From IMG/VR virus record IMGVR_UViG_3300023083_000001, positions 78,199-142,198 of that record: a stretch of 64,000 nt of DNA. One strand, 5' to 3'. The notes below the pieces were generated by a model, which worked only from the letters and a program-made list of their open reading frames with translations, had not been told where the DNA came from and searched no databases. This document shows positions 51,357 through 59,716 of this stretch, piece after piece. The DNA is from a virus. Every line of letters starts with the position of its first letter. Position 1 is the first letter of the stretch. A program made the translations under genes and the position numbers.

Positions 51357-52103
51357 TTAAATGGCTTCCAGCTGATCGCCTGCCGCTGTGTAGGAATCGG
51401 TCATGCTGGTGACCAAATGTTCGATATCGTCAGCCGATACGCCGAAGCCCAACGCTTCCAACTTCGCGTCTACTTCATCGGCGGTGTAGAACTCCGACAG
51501 CAGGATAGGTGGGTTATCCAGGAACGTCTGGGTCTTCTCACGAATCGCTGCCGCTACGTCGTACGTGGCGATGACGACTTCATTCATCCCGGTGACGTCA
51601 GTCGCAGGGTGGCCGTGAGGTAGAGGTGGGAACGTTTCAGGCTTGTCGCTGACCAGCTCGTAGCTGACCGAACGTGGGTCGACCAAACGATTCGACAGGA
51701 TCTCGAGGATCGTGTTCTCGTCCAGTGTCCAGGTACCGCCAAGTGTTTGGTATTCGGTGAATTCGATCTGACCAGCGAGCGCTCGGTCGTAGAACAGAAT
51801 ACTGGCGTAGATACCACCCTTCACGTTCTCGACTTCAAAGCTTGCCTGGATAAAACGGTGACCTGGCGCCCAGTCCGTACCACGCACCAACATACGCCCA
51901 GTCGTGGTATGTTTGATCTTCATCGAATCGCGGAAGAACGGTGTAGCAAATGGGATGACAAAATGGAAGTTGATCTCTCCATCGTTATCTTCAGGTGCAG
52001 GCGGTGGATTGAGTGTCTGTTTTTCACCTACGACTTTGTTAGTGGCCGCAGCCCCAGTCAGGTCAAGCGGATAAAGATAGGCTGTTACGTCTGTGGTGGC
52101 CAT
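51357..52103 (-). CDS. Fibre-cassette lead protein (cassette 1)
   Basis: Predicted 248 residues from the second of two adjacent ATGs (52103 rather than 52106), which is 7 nt after GGAG. YPLDLTGAAATNKVVGEKQT and PPLPHGHPATDVTGMNEVVI plus YDVAAAIREK match the 46336 protein. A Pro-rich insert (LNPPPAPEDNDGE) is absent from that copy. First gene of the leftward block; a hairpin-containing divergent gap lies upstream. Probable fibre connector. Confidence 0.73.
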   Translation of the reverse strand: MATTDVTAYLYPLDLTGAAATNKVVGEKQTLNPPPAPEDNDGEINFHFVIPFATPFFRDSMKIKHTTTGRMLVRGTDWAPGHRFIQASFEVENVKGGIYASILFYDRALAGQIEFTEYQTLGGTWTLDENTILEILSNRLVDPRSVSYELVSDKPETFPPLPHGHPATDVTGMNEVVIATYDVAAAIREKTQTFLDNPPILLSEFYTADEVDAKLEALGFGVSADDIEHLVTSMTDSYTAAGDQLEAI

Positions 52104-52120
52104 CATAGGTCTCCATTAAA

Positions 52121-52171
52121 ATATGGGACTCAGCGTGTATAACCTAAGACGCTGAGCATATCATTTTTCGA
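52121..52171. promoter_or_regulatory. Hairpin plus AT-rich element in divergent gap
   Basis: ATATG and CTCAGCGT (52121-52125, 52129-52136) pair with ACGCTGAG and CATAT (52149-52161), leaving a 3-nt bulge. CATATCATTTTTCGA (52157-52171) matches TATATTATTTTTCGA at 59682-59696 at 13 of 15 positions; both sit just upstream of rightward genes in divergent gaps. A shared promoter or attenuator element is likely. Confidence 0.5.
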
Positions 52172-52182
52172 TGAGGTGCAGT

Positions 52183-53439
52183 ATGTATACCTGCGTAAGA
52201 GCAATTGTTTGCCCACGTGGCGTAAACGCAAGATTCAGCGAGACGCAGGTGGGTGGCATCGCAGTACGTGACCTCCTCACTCAGAACATGTCCGTACAGT
52301 TGGTGTTGAAACATCCTGCAATTAATCACGAGGTAGGTTTGAACCTCACCACTGTCGCTGATTTGATCTACAGCATCAGACCCGACATTACGGTGAACGA
52401 CTGGTTGTTTGCATTGGGGAATAAAACCCTCCCCACAACCGACACGGTCTTGAAGAAGACGGTCAGTCTGATTCGTTACAACGATGCGTTCATGGCAGGG
52501 TATCACTTGAACCGTCAACATCCTTTGGCAGCAGCTGATTCGCAGCTACCTGATTCAGAATTGACTGACATCCTGATGACCAAGAATGGGATCACGTACA
52601 AAGAGCTTTATGAAAGCTGCCTGATCTCCGTCAACGGTCTTCTACACTTGACTGATTATTCCACACGTGGACTTCGGGTCAAGGACGCAGGGCAGTCAGT
52701 GCGGTATGCCAACAAGAACTCGATCGGCATGATCAGTTTCCGGGAAGTGGGCAAGTTGAGCTTCTTTCCTATTAAAGGAGATTCGCTCAAACCGTTCGCT
52801 ACCGATGCGCCCCTGAAGAATGGGTTCACCATTTCTCTTCCCAATGTCGATCTGTCAAACAAGATCGCAATGTTGTCAATTGGCGGTGTATTACATTTTG
52901 CCGATGACTGTTACCGCGTGACAGGCGATCATTCGATCCTGGTCGAATGGTGGAAGATTCCATTCGCTCATCGGTACTTTGACGCCGAACCTTTTATCGA
53001 CATGCGGACCTTCGAAGCCACGTTGGTGCGTAACCCACGTCACGGCAGCGCCTTGGACCTTGACCAAGCCATGACCGATGCATCTATCCGTGCCTACATG
53101 GAGCTGTCGCAAACATTCCTGATCCTGCTTGAGGCAGACCACTTCTATTACGAACGTCACGCCACAGAGATGACAGGGCTGCAAGGGCGGTACTACTCAT
53201 ACGAGCGGCCTGACCTACCTCTGCAACTGGAGAATGGTTTCCTTCCACCGTACGTGGCTACACCTGAGAATGGCGTTTACGTGATTGCTCTGGACGACAA
53301 CCTGATTCCCCGTTATGTCCATGACACCAAGCCAATTACTGACGATCATTACTTCAACAAAGCTAAACGTTCGTCTCGTCCCGGTTACTATTCAGCAGGG
53401 TATCTGTTGGAGATGGGGCGTGAGTATTTGAGCGCCTAA
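52183..53439 (+). CDS. Probable virion structural protein
   Basis: Predicted 418 residues. ATG 52183 (MYTCVRAIVCPRG) has GAGG 6 nt upstream, whereas the ATG at 52171 has none. The first half includes NHEVGLNLTTVADLIYSIRP; the second half is beta-rich with ADDCYRVTGDHSILVEWWKI and YYERHATEMTGLQGRYYSYE, ending KAKRSSRPGYYSAGYLLEMG. A single rightward gene among tail genes; a tail or baseplate part is the likely role, from context only. Confidence 0.66.
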   Translation: MYTCVRAIVCPRGVNARFSETQVGGIAVRDLLTQNMSVQLVLKHPAINHEVGLNLTTVADLIYSIRPDITVNDWLFALGNKTLPTTDTVLKKTVSLIRYNDAFMAGYHLNRQHPLAAADSQLPDSELTDILMTKNGITYKELYESCLISVNGLLHLTDYSTRGLRVKDAGQSVRYANKNSIGMISFREVGKLSFFPIKGDSLKPFATDAPLKNGFTISLPNVDLSNKIAMLSIGGVLHFADDCYRVTGDHSILVEWWKIPFAHRYFDAEPFIDMRTFEATLVRNPRHGSALDLDQAMTDASIRAYMELSQTFLILLEADHFYYERHATEMTGLQGRYYSYERPDLPLQLENGFLPPYVATPENGVYVIALDDNLIPRYVHDTKPITDDHYFNKAKRSSRPGYYSAGYLLEMGREYLSA

Positions 53440-53444
53440 ACAAA

Positions 53445-53478
53445 ATAGAATGCCAGGAGGTCACCCTCCTGGCTCTAT
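53445..53478. terminator. Convergent-junction hairpin
   Basis: GCCAGGAGG (53452-53460) pairs with CCTCCTGGC (53465-53473), loop TCAC, with outer ATAG/CTAT pairs (53445-53448, 53475-53478). The only feature in the 43-bp gap between 53439 and 53483; followed by GCTGTTAG. Confidence 0.8.
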
Positions 53479-53482
53479 GCTG

Positions 53483-53749
53483 TTAGAAAGGTAGATCAAA
53501 CCACGGATTACCGTTGGCTTCATGACTACACGTAGCCCGGTTACCCGTTCGGACCACAGGTATTCCGTTCCATGTCATCCAACCAGATCCTTCAGCCATC
53601 ACAGGCCCTGCGTGAGCGCCCGTACCGTGCCCAGCAACGCCGTCCCCTAACAAGGAGATAGGTTTGCCGAAGATGGTCCATGGGATAGCTCCAGGGCCTG
53701 TGATGACACCACCAGCGATCGATTCGCTAACCAGTGAAATAGCAACCAT
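53483..53749 (-). CDS. PAAR-domain tail-tip protein
   Basis: Predicted 88 residues, the size of a minimal PAAR protein. The glycine-rich pattern (GGVITGPGAIPWTIFGKPIS, GDGVAGHGTGAHAG) with spaced His and Cys (HAGPVMAEG, TCSHEANG) fits the zinc-binding cone that sharpens the tip of contractile tail spikes. Its ATG overlaps the stop of the spike gene (TAATG), so the two are made together. It would cap the spike for membrane puncture. Confidence 0.8.
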   Translation of the reverse strand: MVAISLVSESIAGGVITGPGAIPWTIFGKPISLLGDGVAGHGTGAHAGPVMAEGSGWMTWNGIPVVRTGNRATCSHEANGNPWFDLPF

Positions 53750-54567
53750 TATGTCGACCCTTGGAAACGAGGTGTTTTAAGAGTAGTGAGTGCCGAAGTC
53801 CACGTCTGCTTCGTACCACCCACCGTAATACTGGCCAGAGTACCAGCGTCCATCAACAGTTGTTTACCCGCAGAGATCTTGATGTCGCGCACAGCTTTAG
53901 CCATGATGTCTTGCGGGGCGTACATGTTGATGTCTTTCTGATCCAGCTTGACGAACGTACCTTTACTGTTCTGCAAATGAATCAGGTTCAACTTACTGAC
54001 CAGATTGATGAAGTTACCAATGTCGTCAGTCAGCGTGAACTCACCTACAGCGAAGTCAAAGAACATTTCGTACAGGTAAGGTTCACCGTTAGCCTTGCAC
54101 GACCGGAACGCCAACTTCTTGCTATGACTGGAGAATTCGAACCAGTACATGTTGTCAGTATTTAGAACGGTGGACTTCTCGTCCTTAGTAGCGCTGATAC
54201 CGAAGACGATGGTTTCCAGCTTACGCAGGTTATCGTCAAGCCCCAACGTGGACCAGTAATACTTGTCATTGTCCGCCACTTGCCACAACTGGATACGCTC
54301 ACCACGACGCACATCGGGTGCTGTCAGGCGATTACTACCCATTGGTAGCCAAAAGGCTCTGAGGGTGTTATCACTGATGATCCCGCCCTGAACTTCAACG
54401 TCGTTGAGGTCCTTGGTCTTAAATTGCATCTGTTCCGGGTTACTGGTGACCTCACCATCGCGCATGGTCGACCATTCAGTGGGGAACCAAGCGATCTCTT
54501 TAGATTGAAGATCCTTGTTCTCCGCAACCATGCCCAGCGCTACAGGTCTGAAAACAGAAACATCCAT
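53749..54567 (-). CDS. Baseplate spike protein
   Basis: Predicted 272 residues. An N-terminal region with GMVAENKDLQSKEIAWFPTE and VRRGERIQLWQVADNDKYYW suits an OB-fold, and the C-terminal part (FINLVSKLNLIHLQNSKGTF, DINMYAPQDIMAKAVRDIKI) has the short repeating strands of a trimeric beta-helix, the layout of gp5/gpV-type spikes. The overlapping PAAR gene downstream strongly supports this. No lysozyme domain is present. ATG after CAGGAG. Confidence 0.75.
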   Translation of the reverse strand: MDVSVFRPVALGMVAENKDLQSKEIAWFPTEWSTMRDGEVTSNPEQMQFKTKDLNDVEVQGGIISDNTLRAFWLPMGSNRLTAPDVRRGERIQLWQVADNDKYYWSTLGLDDNLRKLETIVFGISATKDEKSTVLNTDNMYWFEFSSHSKKLAFRSCKANGEPYLYEMFFDFAVGEFTLTDDIGNFINLVSKLNLIHLQNSKGTFVKLDQKDINMYAPQDIMAKAVRDIKISAGKQLLMDAGTLASITVGGTKQTWTSALTTLKTPRFQGST

Positions 54568-54617
54568 GGGGACTCCTGGAGTGTAATTTAACGAAGTAGC
54601 CTAATGTTACAGCCGAA

Positions 54618-54631
54618 TGACCAAGGAGTCA
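54618..54631 (+). promoter_or_regulatory. Shine-Dalgarno mini-hairpin variant
   Basis: TGAC-caagga-GTCA, a 4-bp stem with a 6-nt loop, 7 nt before ATG 54639. Related to the 15-19 kb elements but with a longer loop. Confidence 0.45.
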
Positions 54632-54638
54632 TCCAGAG

Positions 54639-57068
54639 ATGTTTTTCGAATATATTAAGATGGTGGGATGTAACCGAACTTCCTTGAACGGGAAGAACGA
54701 GATTGTCATCCGACCTACCAGTAAGACCCAGATGGTTCTTGGTACCAACTCAAGTGGTAAGTCCAGTCTCATCGAGATTGCATTCTCGCCTTTACCACCC
54801 GATGAGAAGTGGTTTGACAAGCCTGGCTCCTTGGAGCAGACCATCAGTCATAAAGGCCGGGTTTACAAACTCGTCTCACGCTTTGGTGAGAAGAATTCTT
54901 ACTCTTTCATAGTAGATGGCGGGGAAAACCTGAACAAAGGTCGTAACGTCACGATGCAGTTGGAGTTGGTCAAAGAGTACTTCGGCTACACCAAAGACAT
55001 CCACGCATTCCTGACTGGCCGTGTGAAGTTCACCACCATGAACTCCAAGCAGCGTCAGGACTGGATCAGCCGTTTCTCAGCGGTAGACTTCAGCTTTGCG
55101 TTCTCGGTCTACAATCGTTTCAAACGTGAACTCACGGCAAACAACAACATCGCAACCTACCTCACCAAACAGTTGAATGATGCACGTCAGCGTCTGATGG
55201 ATCCGGTTGATATCACAGCCATGCGTATAAAGGCTGATGAGGCTCATGAAACACTTGAGCTGTTGATGCGTGAACCACGCCATGGGCAAAGTGCATTGAG
55301 CGATGAAGACCTGGCTCAATTAGTTGAGACTTCGTTGGATCAACTCAGCCACTTTATCATGACCGAGTATCCGTACACCGAGAACGTCGGTGATCTGGAA
55401 GGTCTGGTCAATCTGCGTGCTAATGCCGAGATGTCACTACACCAACTGCAAGGTGAGTTGAAGGCACGCGGTGAACGTCTGTCCGATTGCGAGCATAAGA
55501 AGCAGCGGATGGAAGCATTGGGGCAATACAGTCCTGAAGAGCTACAAGCTTCCATGGACTCCATCAAGGCGATGTTAGACGCTATCCCACCACAAGTGAG
55601 CGAAGTACCTCCAAGTCTCTTGCGTGACCATCAGAAGGTCATCAACGAGCTACGTCCGATCATTGGTAAACTCGGTGCGGTACGTAAGACCAACAACGAC
55701 GTCATGGAGGTTAACAACCGTCTCCTGGAGCGTAAGTTGATGTTGGGTCGCTACATGGGTGCGGTGGAAGACTTCACTCGACAGATCCATCAGATCCATC
55801 AATGTGAAGTGGTGTCCTGCCCTTCCTGCAAGACTGAGTTCAAACCCGGTATCGAACCCGGTAAGCTTGAAGAACTGGAATCTCGCATGGGGAAAGGTCA
55901 AGCGCTGATCAATGAGCTGGAAGCTGAAGTCGATCACATCGACGAAGAGTTTCAAAGCACTGCGCACATTGCTTCGGTTTATGCCGAACTGGATCAAGTG
56001 CGTGAACGTTACCAGAACGTGTGTCCTGGGTTGTTTCAATACCTGGACACATTCGGCTGGACAAAGCTGGGTCGTGGCTTGAACGAGAAGATAGCCCTGT
56101 TCGCTAAGGACTGTGACCGTCAGGAAGACCGCGATCAGAAGCAGCGTCAATATGACACGTTGAAGTCACGGCTCGATCAGGTAAAAGCCGAAGCTGGCCA
56201 AACCGTGCAAGTGATCGAAGACTACAAAGCAGCGCTTGAAGATTACAACGCCTTGTACCTGGTCCATCAGAAAGCCAGCGGCCGTAAACAAGGTCTGGAT
56301 AAGGCATTGTTGAGTTGGCAGAAGTACATCGACCTGTTTGAACGCTCTGAGCAACTGTACGAGAACTTACGATGTGAGATGATCAACTACTGCAATCATC
56401 AAGGTGACTTGATGGTCGATGAAATGATCAAGAAGACCAAAGTTACCATGGGTGTTCTTGAATCAGCGTTGGCAGAGAATGATCAGAACCTTAATATCGT
56501 CCAGGACTTGGAAGCCCAGGTCAAGAGAGCACGGATTGAGGAAGAGTCACGTCGTGTTCTGGTAGAAGCTTTGTCTCCCAAGACTGGGTTGATTGCAGAG
56601 CAGATCACTGCGCAGATGTCATCGATTGTGGGTGCGGTTAACCAGATGATCAAACGCGTGTGGGGATATCCGTTGTTCATCAAGTCAGGTGATCCTGAAG
56701 ATACCGAGATGGACTACAAACTTCCCGTAGTGGTCGACGGTAAAGAACGTGCAGACATTGCCGTGGGTAGCAGTTCAGTTAAGGACGTCGTTGATCAGGC
56801 GTTTCGTTGGACAGGTTACTACTGCATGAACCTGACCGACTATCCGTTGTTCCTGGATGAGTTCGGTTCAACCTTTGATGAAGCGCACCGTCACAACCTG
56901 ATTCCGTTGATCAAGGATCTGGTAGACGATGCTCGGTTCTCTCAGGTGTTGATGATCAGTCACTCGTTGGATGGACAGACGTCTTTCCCAATGTCACAGA
57001 CCATCATTCTCGATGATCGTAATATCAACTACCCGCATGCTTACAATCAACACGTGGAGTTCGCTTAG
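54639..57068 (+). CDS. SbcC/Rad50-type recombination ATPase
   Basis: Predicted 809 residues. LGTNSSGKSSLIE (Walker A, residues 35-42) at the N-terminus, two long coiled-coil arms, a zinc hook VVSCPSCKTEF with Cys394 and Cys397, and a C-terminal YPLFLDEFGSTFDEAHR (Walker B, near 740) plus MISHSLDG make a complete SMC-like Rad50/SbcC/T4 gp46 architecture. Partner of an Mre11/SbcD/gp47 nuclease in DNA end processing, recombination or host DNA breakdown. No such nuclease gene lies next to it in this window. The next gene follows after a hairpin. Confidence 0.88.
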   Translation: MFFEYIKMVGCNRTSLNGKNEIVIRPTSKTQMVLGTNSSGKSSLIEIAFSPLPPDEKWFDKPGSLEQTISHKGRVYKLVSRFGEKNSYSFIVDGGENLNKGRNVTMQLELVKEYFGYTKDIHAFLTGRVKFTTMNSKQRQDWISRFSAVDFSFAFSVYNRFKRELTANNNIATYLTKQLNDARQRLMDPVDITAMRIKADEAHETLELLMREPRHGQSALSDEDLAQLVETSLDQLSHFIMTEYPYTENVGDLEGLVNLRANAEMSLHQLQGELKARGERLSDCEHKKQRMEALGQYSPEELQASMDSIKAMLDAIPPQVSEVPPSLLRDHQKVINELRPIIGKLGAVRKTNNDVMEVNNRLLERKLMLGRYMGAVEDFTRQIHQIHQCEVVSCPSCKTEFKPGIEPGKLEELESRMGKGQALINELEAEVDHIDEEFQSTAHIASVYAELDQVRERYQNVCPGLFQYLDTFGWTKLGRGLNEKIALFAKDCDRQEDRDQKQRQYDTLKSRLDQVKAEAGQTVQVIEDYKAALEDYNALYLVHQKASGRKQGLDKALLSWQKYIDLFERSEQLYENLRCEMINYCNHQGDLMVDEMIKKTKVTMGVLESALAENDQNLNIVQDLEAQVKRARIEEESRRVLVEALSPKTGLIAEQITAQMSSIVGAVNQMIKRVWGYPLFIKSGDPEDTEMDYKLPVVVDGKERADIAVGSSSVKDVVDQAFRWTGYYCMNLTDYPLFLDEFGSTFDEAHRHNLIPLIKDLVDDARFSQVLMISHSLDGQTSFPMSQTIILDDRNINYPHAYNQHVEFA

Positions 57069-57100
57069 CATACAGGGCGGGGAAACCCGCCCTGTATGCT
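57067..57100 (+). terminator. Hairpin after SbcC gene
   Basis: A 15-bp perfect stem (57067-57081 with 57086-57100), loop GAAA, beginning within the stop codon TAG. No T tract follows; it may act as a 3'-end stabiliser or processing site. Confidence 0.82.
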
Positions 57101-57149
57101 ACCCAACTAACTTACAATCACACATTCTCTTATCGAACCTCAATACCAA

Positions 57150-57162
57150 ACCCGTGGAGGGT
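57150..57162 (+). promoter_or_regulatory. Shine-Dalgarno mini-hairpin
   Basis: ACCC-gtgga-GGGT, identical to the 16387 element, 5 nt before the GTG start at 57168, 40 kb away from the main group. Confidence 0.6.
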
Positions 57163-57167
57163 ACGCT

Positions 57168-57581
57168 GTGAATAAGCATGAACTCAAAGTGATGTACTTG
57201 AAATTCTTAAAGGATACAGGGCTACGTGTGGAAGAAGTTGCGTTGGGGTTCGGTGGCGCGTTAGTGATGATGGGTCTACGTGATGAGACCAGTGATCTGG
57301 ATCTGGATATTCCTGAATGGCGTTATCAGTTGTTCAAAGTTAATGAGTATCCGATCCACACCACGCCTATCGGTGAGTGCATGGATTACAACGGGTTCAT
57401 CTCGGTGCATCGATCCACTTCGCAAGATTGCGTTTACATCGAAGGGGTGCGCGTGTACAGCCCCATGTTGCTGTTAGAATCTAAACGCTTCTTGTCGACG
57501 CACCCTGATCGTAAGCAAACCAAGAAGGCACAAGACCTAATCGACATCGAACGCTTGAGAACTTACATCGTTAATCAGTGA
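57168..57581 (+). CDS. Nucleotidyltransferase-fold protein
   Basis: Predicted 137 residues with a GTG start. ALGFGGALVMMGLRDETSDL followed by DLDIPEW gives the G-G...[DE]-x-D signature of minimal (MNT/AbiEii-like) nucleotidyltransferases, with Asp43 and Asp45 as likely metal ligands. PMLLLESKRFLS and KKAQDLIDIERLRTYI match the K...K-D-x-x-D-I helix that ends this family. Relatives modify tRNA, proteins or small molecules, and some are toxins or defence/anti-defence factors; the substrate cannot be told here. It has one of the hairpin ribosome sites and a strong terminator. Confidence 0.68.
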   Translation: MNKHELKVMYLKFLKDTGLRVEEVALGFGGALVMMGLRDETSDLDLDIPEWRYQLFKVNEYPIHTTPIGECMDYNGFISVHRSTSQDCVYIEGVRVYSPMLLLESKRFLSTHPDRKQTKKAQDLIDIERLRTYIVNQ

Positions 57582-57587
57582 GCGGCA

Positions 57588-57630
57588 TACAGGGAGAGGC
57601 TCACGCCTCTCCCTGTACACTTCTTTTTTT
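57588..57630. terminator. Convergent-junction terminator
   Basis: A 13-bp perfect stem (57588-57600 with 57605-57617), loop TCAC, then CACTTCTTTTTTTG. Preceded by TGAGCGGCATA, with the stop codon in the flank, as at 19221. Confidence 0.9.
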
Positions 57631-57636
57631 GTGCTG

Positions 57637-58281
57637 TTACGTCCCAGGTGCACTGCCTTCAAGTTCAGCGATGCGCGCTTGCAGTTGTTGAACCAGATCC
57701 ACCAACGCCTGGTTGGATTGGGTCAGGTTAGCAATGTCTGAGCGAGCCGTCTGTAAAAGCACGAAGTCGGTCGTACGGTTCTTGATCGCTGCGTTACGAG
57801 CAGCCAGGTTCTGTACGTACTGATCTTGAGTGATAGCATCGGTCGTAGGAGCGCGAGCGATGAACACTGTTGACCCAACGCCGATGTCTTCAGACACTGC
57901 ACGCTGAATCGCCTGAGTCAGGCGAGTCGTATCGTAAGTATCCGGTAAGATCCCACAATCCACTGTAGCCACCAACCAACTGTGCGGCACCACACCCATG
58001 TTAGGATAGGAGTCTACGTAGGTAGTTGGGACGTACAGAGGTTTGAGGGTATCGGACAGCAGCGTGAGGATCAACGCACCCGCAGCAGCGTCTTCAGCGT
58101 AAGACGCATCAGTCAGACCAGCGGGTGTATAAACAAGCTTGACCGGATCAATGCCACGAGAGATCAACTCTTCAAAAGAACGAATCGCTCCCACGTGGTA
58201 GATGATGCTCGGATTGGCAACGAAAGGAATCCTTAATAGGAACAGACCCTTCGAGCCAATTGGAGGCACGATGTTAGCCAT
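57637..58281 (-). CDS. Probable virion protein with C-terminal coiled coil
   Basis: Predicted 214 residues, AAGGGGC ribosome site. The N-terminal 150 residues look globular (PPIGSKGLFLLRIPFVANPS, LYVPTTYVDSYPNMGVVPHS). Residues ~170-205 are a heptad-like coiled coil (LTQSNQALVDLVQQLQARIA). It directly follows the 442-residue gene by 3 bp, so the products may form a complex. No recognised family; structural by context and expression pairing. Confidence 0.67.
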   Translation of the reverse strand: MANIVPPIGSKGLFLLRIPFVANPSIIYHVGAIRSFEELISRGIDPVKLVYTPAGLTDASYAEDAAAGALILTLLSDTLKPLYVPTTYVDSYPNMGVVPHSWLVATVDCGILPDTYDTTRLTQAIQRAVSEDIGVGSTVFIARAPTTDAITQDQYVQNLAARNAAIKNRTTDFVLLQTARSDIANLTQSNQALVDLVQQLQARIAELEGSAPGT

Positions 58282-58284
58282 GGA

Positions 58285-59613
58285 TTACGCCCCTTGCGTA
58301 AGTGCATCAACGCTGTACTTGGTAGCGACCAAGTAGAGGAACTTGTTAAAGCTCCGGGCTACGTAGACAACACCGTCCCGCGTCAAGCGGTTGTAGTTCT
58401 TCGGCACGCCGGTGTTAGGCGTCATCTCTTCAGCAATCATCAGCATCTCAGCCAACATCATGATGAACTCACGCGTGTCATCGCTCATGCGCCAGAAGTC
58501 GACCGAGGTGGTCGGCACGTTGAGGTAGTCCGGGAACTCCTCGTTAAACATGTCGATGCCGTCACGGTTTTCAGGACCACCCACAATCCCTAACATCAGG
58601 GAGCGGAACTGTGAAGGTACGATGCACAGCTTTGCGTTGACATGCGCTTGAGTGTACTTGACACCCTTTGCCGTCTTACCGCACAGATCCATTGCCTTCA
58701 CAGTGGAGGTGATGCCAGAGAAGTAACCGGTGTCACGGATCTCGTTAGGAATGCCGAAGTCATCCCACATCGGTGTGATGATGTACTCCGTTGACGTAAA
58801 AAGGTCAGGGAAGATCTCCGCCCATTCATCACGGGTGTGTGTGGAGTTCTTCAGGATCTCGTTACGGATCGCTTCTTTGACCGAGTCGAGGTTATCGCCG
58901 GCAGCGCCGTAGATGATCGTGATCCAGTTGGTGTCAATGGTCAACGTCTTGTCGTTACGGTCCTGCCAGGTGAAAACGTCGTTACGCATGACGGTTTCTG
59001 GGAACACACCACGGGCACCGTTGATGCGTGAGAACACTTCAGTCTGGTCAACCGCTTTGATCAATGCATCGACATCATTGTAATCATCAACGAACTTGTC
59101 TACCGGCAATACCGGGGACACCACCAGAATGGCAAACTCATCAAACTGGTTAGCGAACGAGTCATCGGCAAACCAGATCTTCCAGGTATCGGTACCCGAC
59201 TTCTGATACGGGGAGATCTCGATGTACTCCGGCGCAAAGAACGCACCGAACTGAATCTGACGACCCGAATCAATGAAATCGTAACTGGTACCCCAGGCTG
59301 CAATGAACGCTTGCTGCAAGGAATCTTTCTGATCGGTGAACTTACCAGCCTTGGCCTGAGTGTAAACCCAGTTGACGGCTTTGAGCACTTGATAGGCGGT
59401 TGCATCATCAAGCTGTGTCGCCACTTCATTCTTACGGTAAGAGAAGCTGATCAGCGTCTCACCTGGGAATTCGGAGTGTACGTGCTGGGTCTTTTCACGC
59501 GCAAACGACTTGGACCAATCAGACAATTCGCCGATCGGTGCAATGACGCCAAGGGTGTTGTCAACCAGCGGCCCGATCTGAGCAAACGCTTTTAAAATAT
59601 TCACTATGTACAC
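58285..59613 (-). CDS. Unknown 442-residue protein, probably structural
   Basis: Starts MYIVNILKAFAQIGPLVDNT. Landmarks: FPGETLISFSYRKNEVATQL, FGAFFAPEYIEISPYQKSGT, TNWITIIYGAAGDNLDSVKE and NKFLYLVATKYSVDALTQGA. Mixed alpha/beta, no membrane segment, no enzyme motif recognised. Codons are C/G-ending as in the capsid gene, suggesting high expression. A tail or head component is the best guess; sheath identity was considered but lacks support. Confidence 0.66.
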   Translation of the reverse strand: MYIVNILKAFAQIGPLVDNTLGVIAPIGELSDWSKSFAREKTQHVHSEFPGETLISFSYRKNEVATQLDDATAYQVLKAVNWVYTQAKAGKFTDQKDSLQQAFIAAWGTSYDFIDSGRQIQFGAFFAPEYIEISPYQKSGTDTWKIWFADDSFANQFDEFAILVVSPVLPVDKFVDDYNDVDALIKAVDQTEVFSRINGARGVFPETVMRNDVFTWQDRNDKTLTIDTNWITIIYGAAGDNLDSVKEAIRNEILKNSTHTRDEWAEIFPDLFTSTEYIITPMWDDFGIPNEIRDTGYFSGITSTVKAMDLCGKTAKGVKYTQAHVNAKLCIVPSQFRSLMLGIVGGPENRDGIDMFNEEFPDYLNVPTTSVDFWRMSDDTREFIMMLAEMLMIAEEMTPNTGVPKNYNRLTRDGVVYVARSFNKFLYLVATKYSVDALTQGA

Positions 59614-59716
59614 CTCAACGAACGAGCGGCAAAAGGTATGATGTTAACCAGAGTATAAATATACACCGGACAGTCCTAAACTATATTATTTTTCGAGAAT
59701 GATCGAGGGATTCAAA
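59614..59716. promoter_or_regulatory. Divergent promoter region
   Basis: A 103-bp AT-rich gap. TATATTATTTTTCGA (59682-59696) matches the 52157-52171 element at 13 of 15 positions and faces the rightward spanin-like gene; GAGTATAAATATACACC (59651-59667) may serve the leftward gene. Similar in spirit to the TATATTAC early promoters of phiKZ, but not identical. Confidence 0.5.

Noticed and set aside
58285-59613. Tail sheath protein
   Set aside because: Length and context were tempting, but no sheath motif was seen and phiKZ-type sheaths are larger; left as unknown structural protein.
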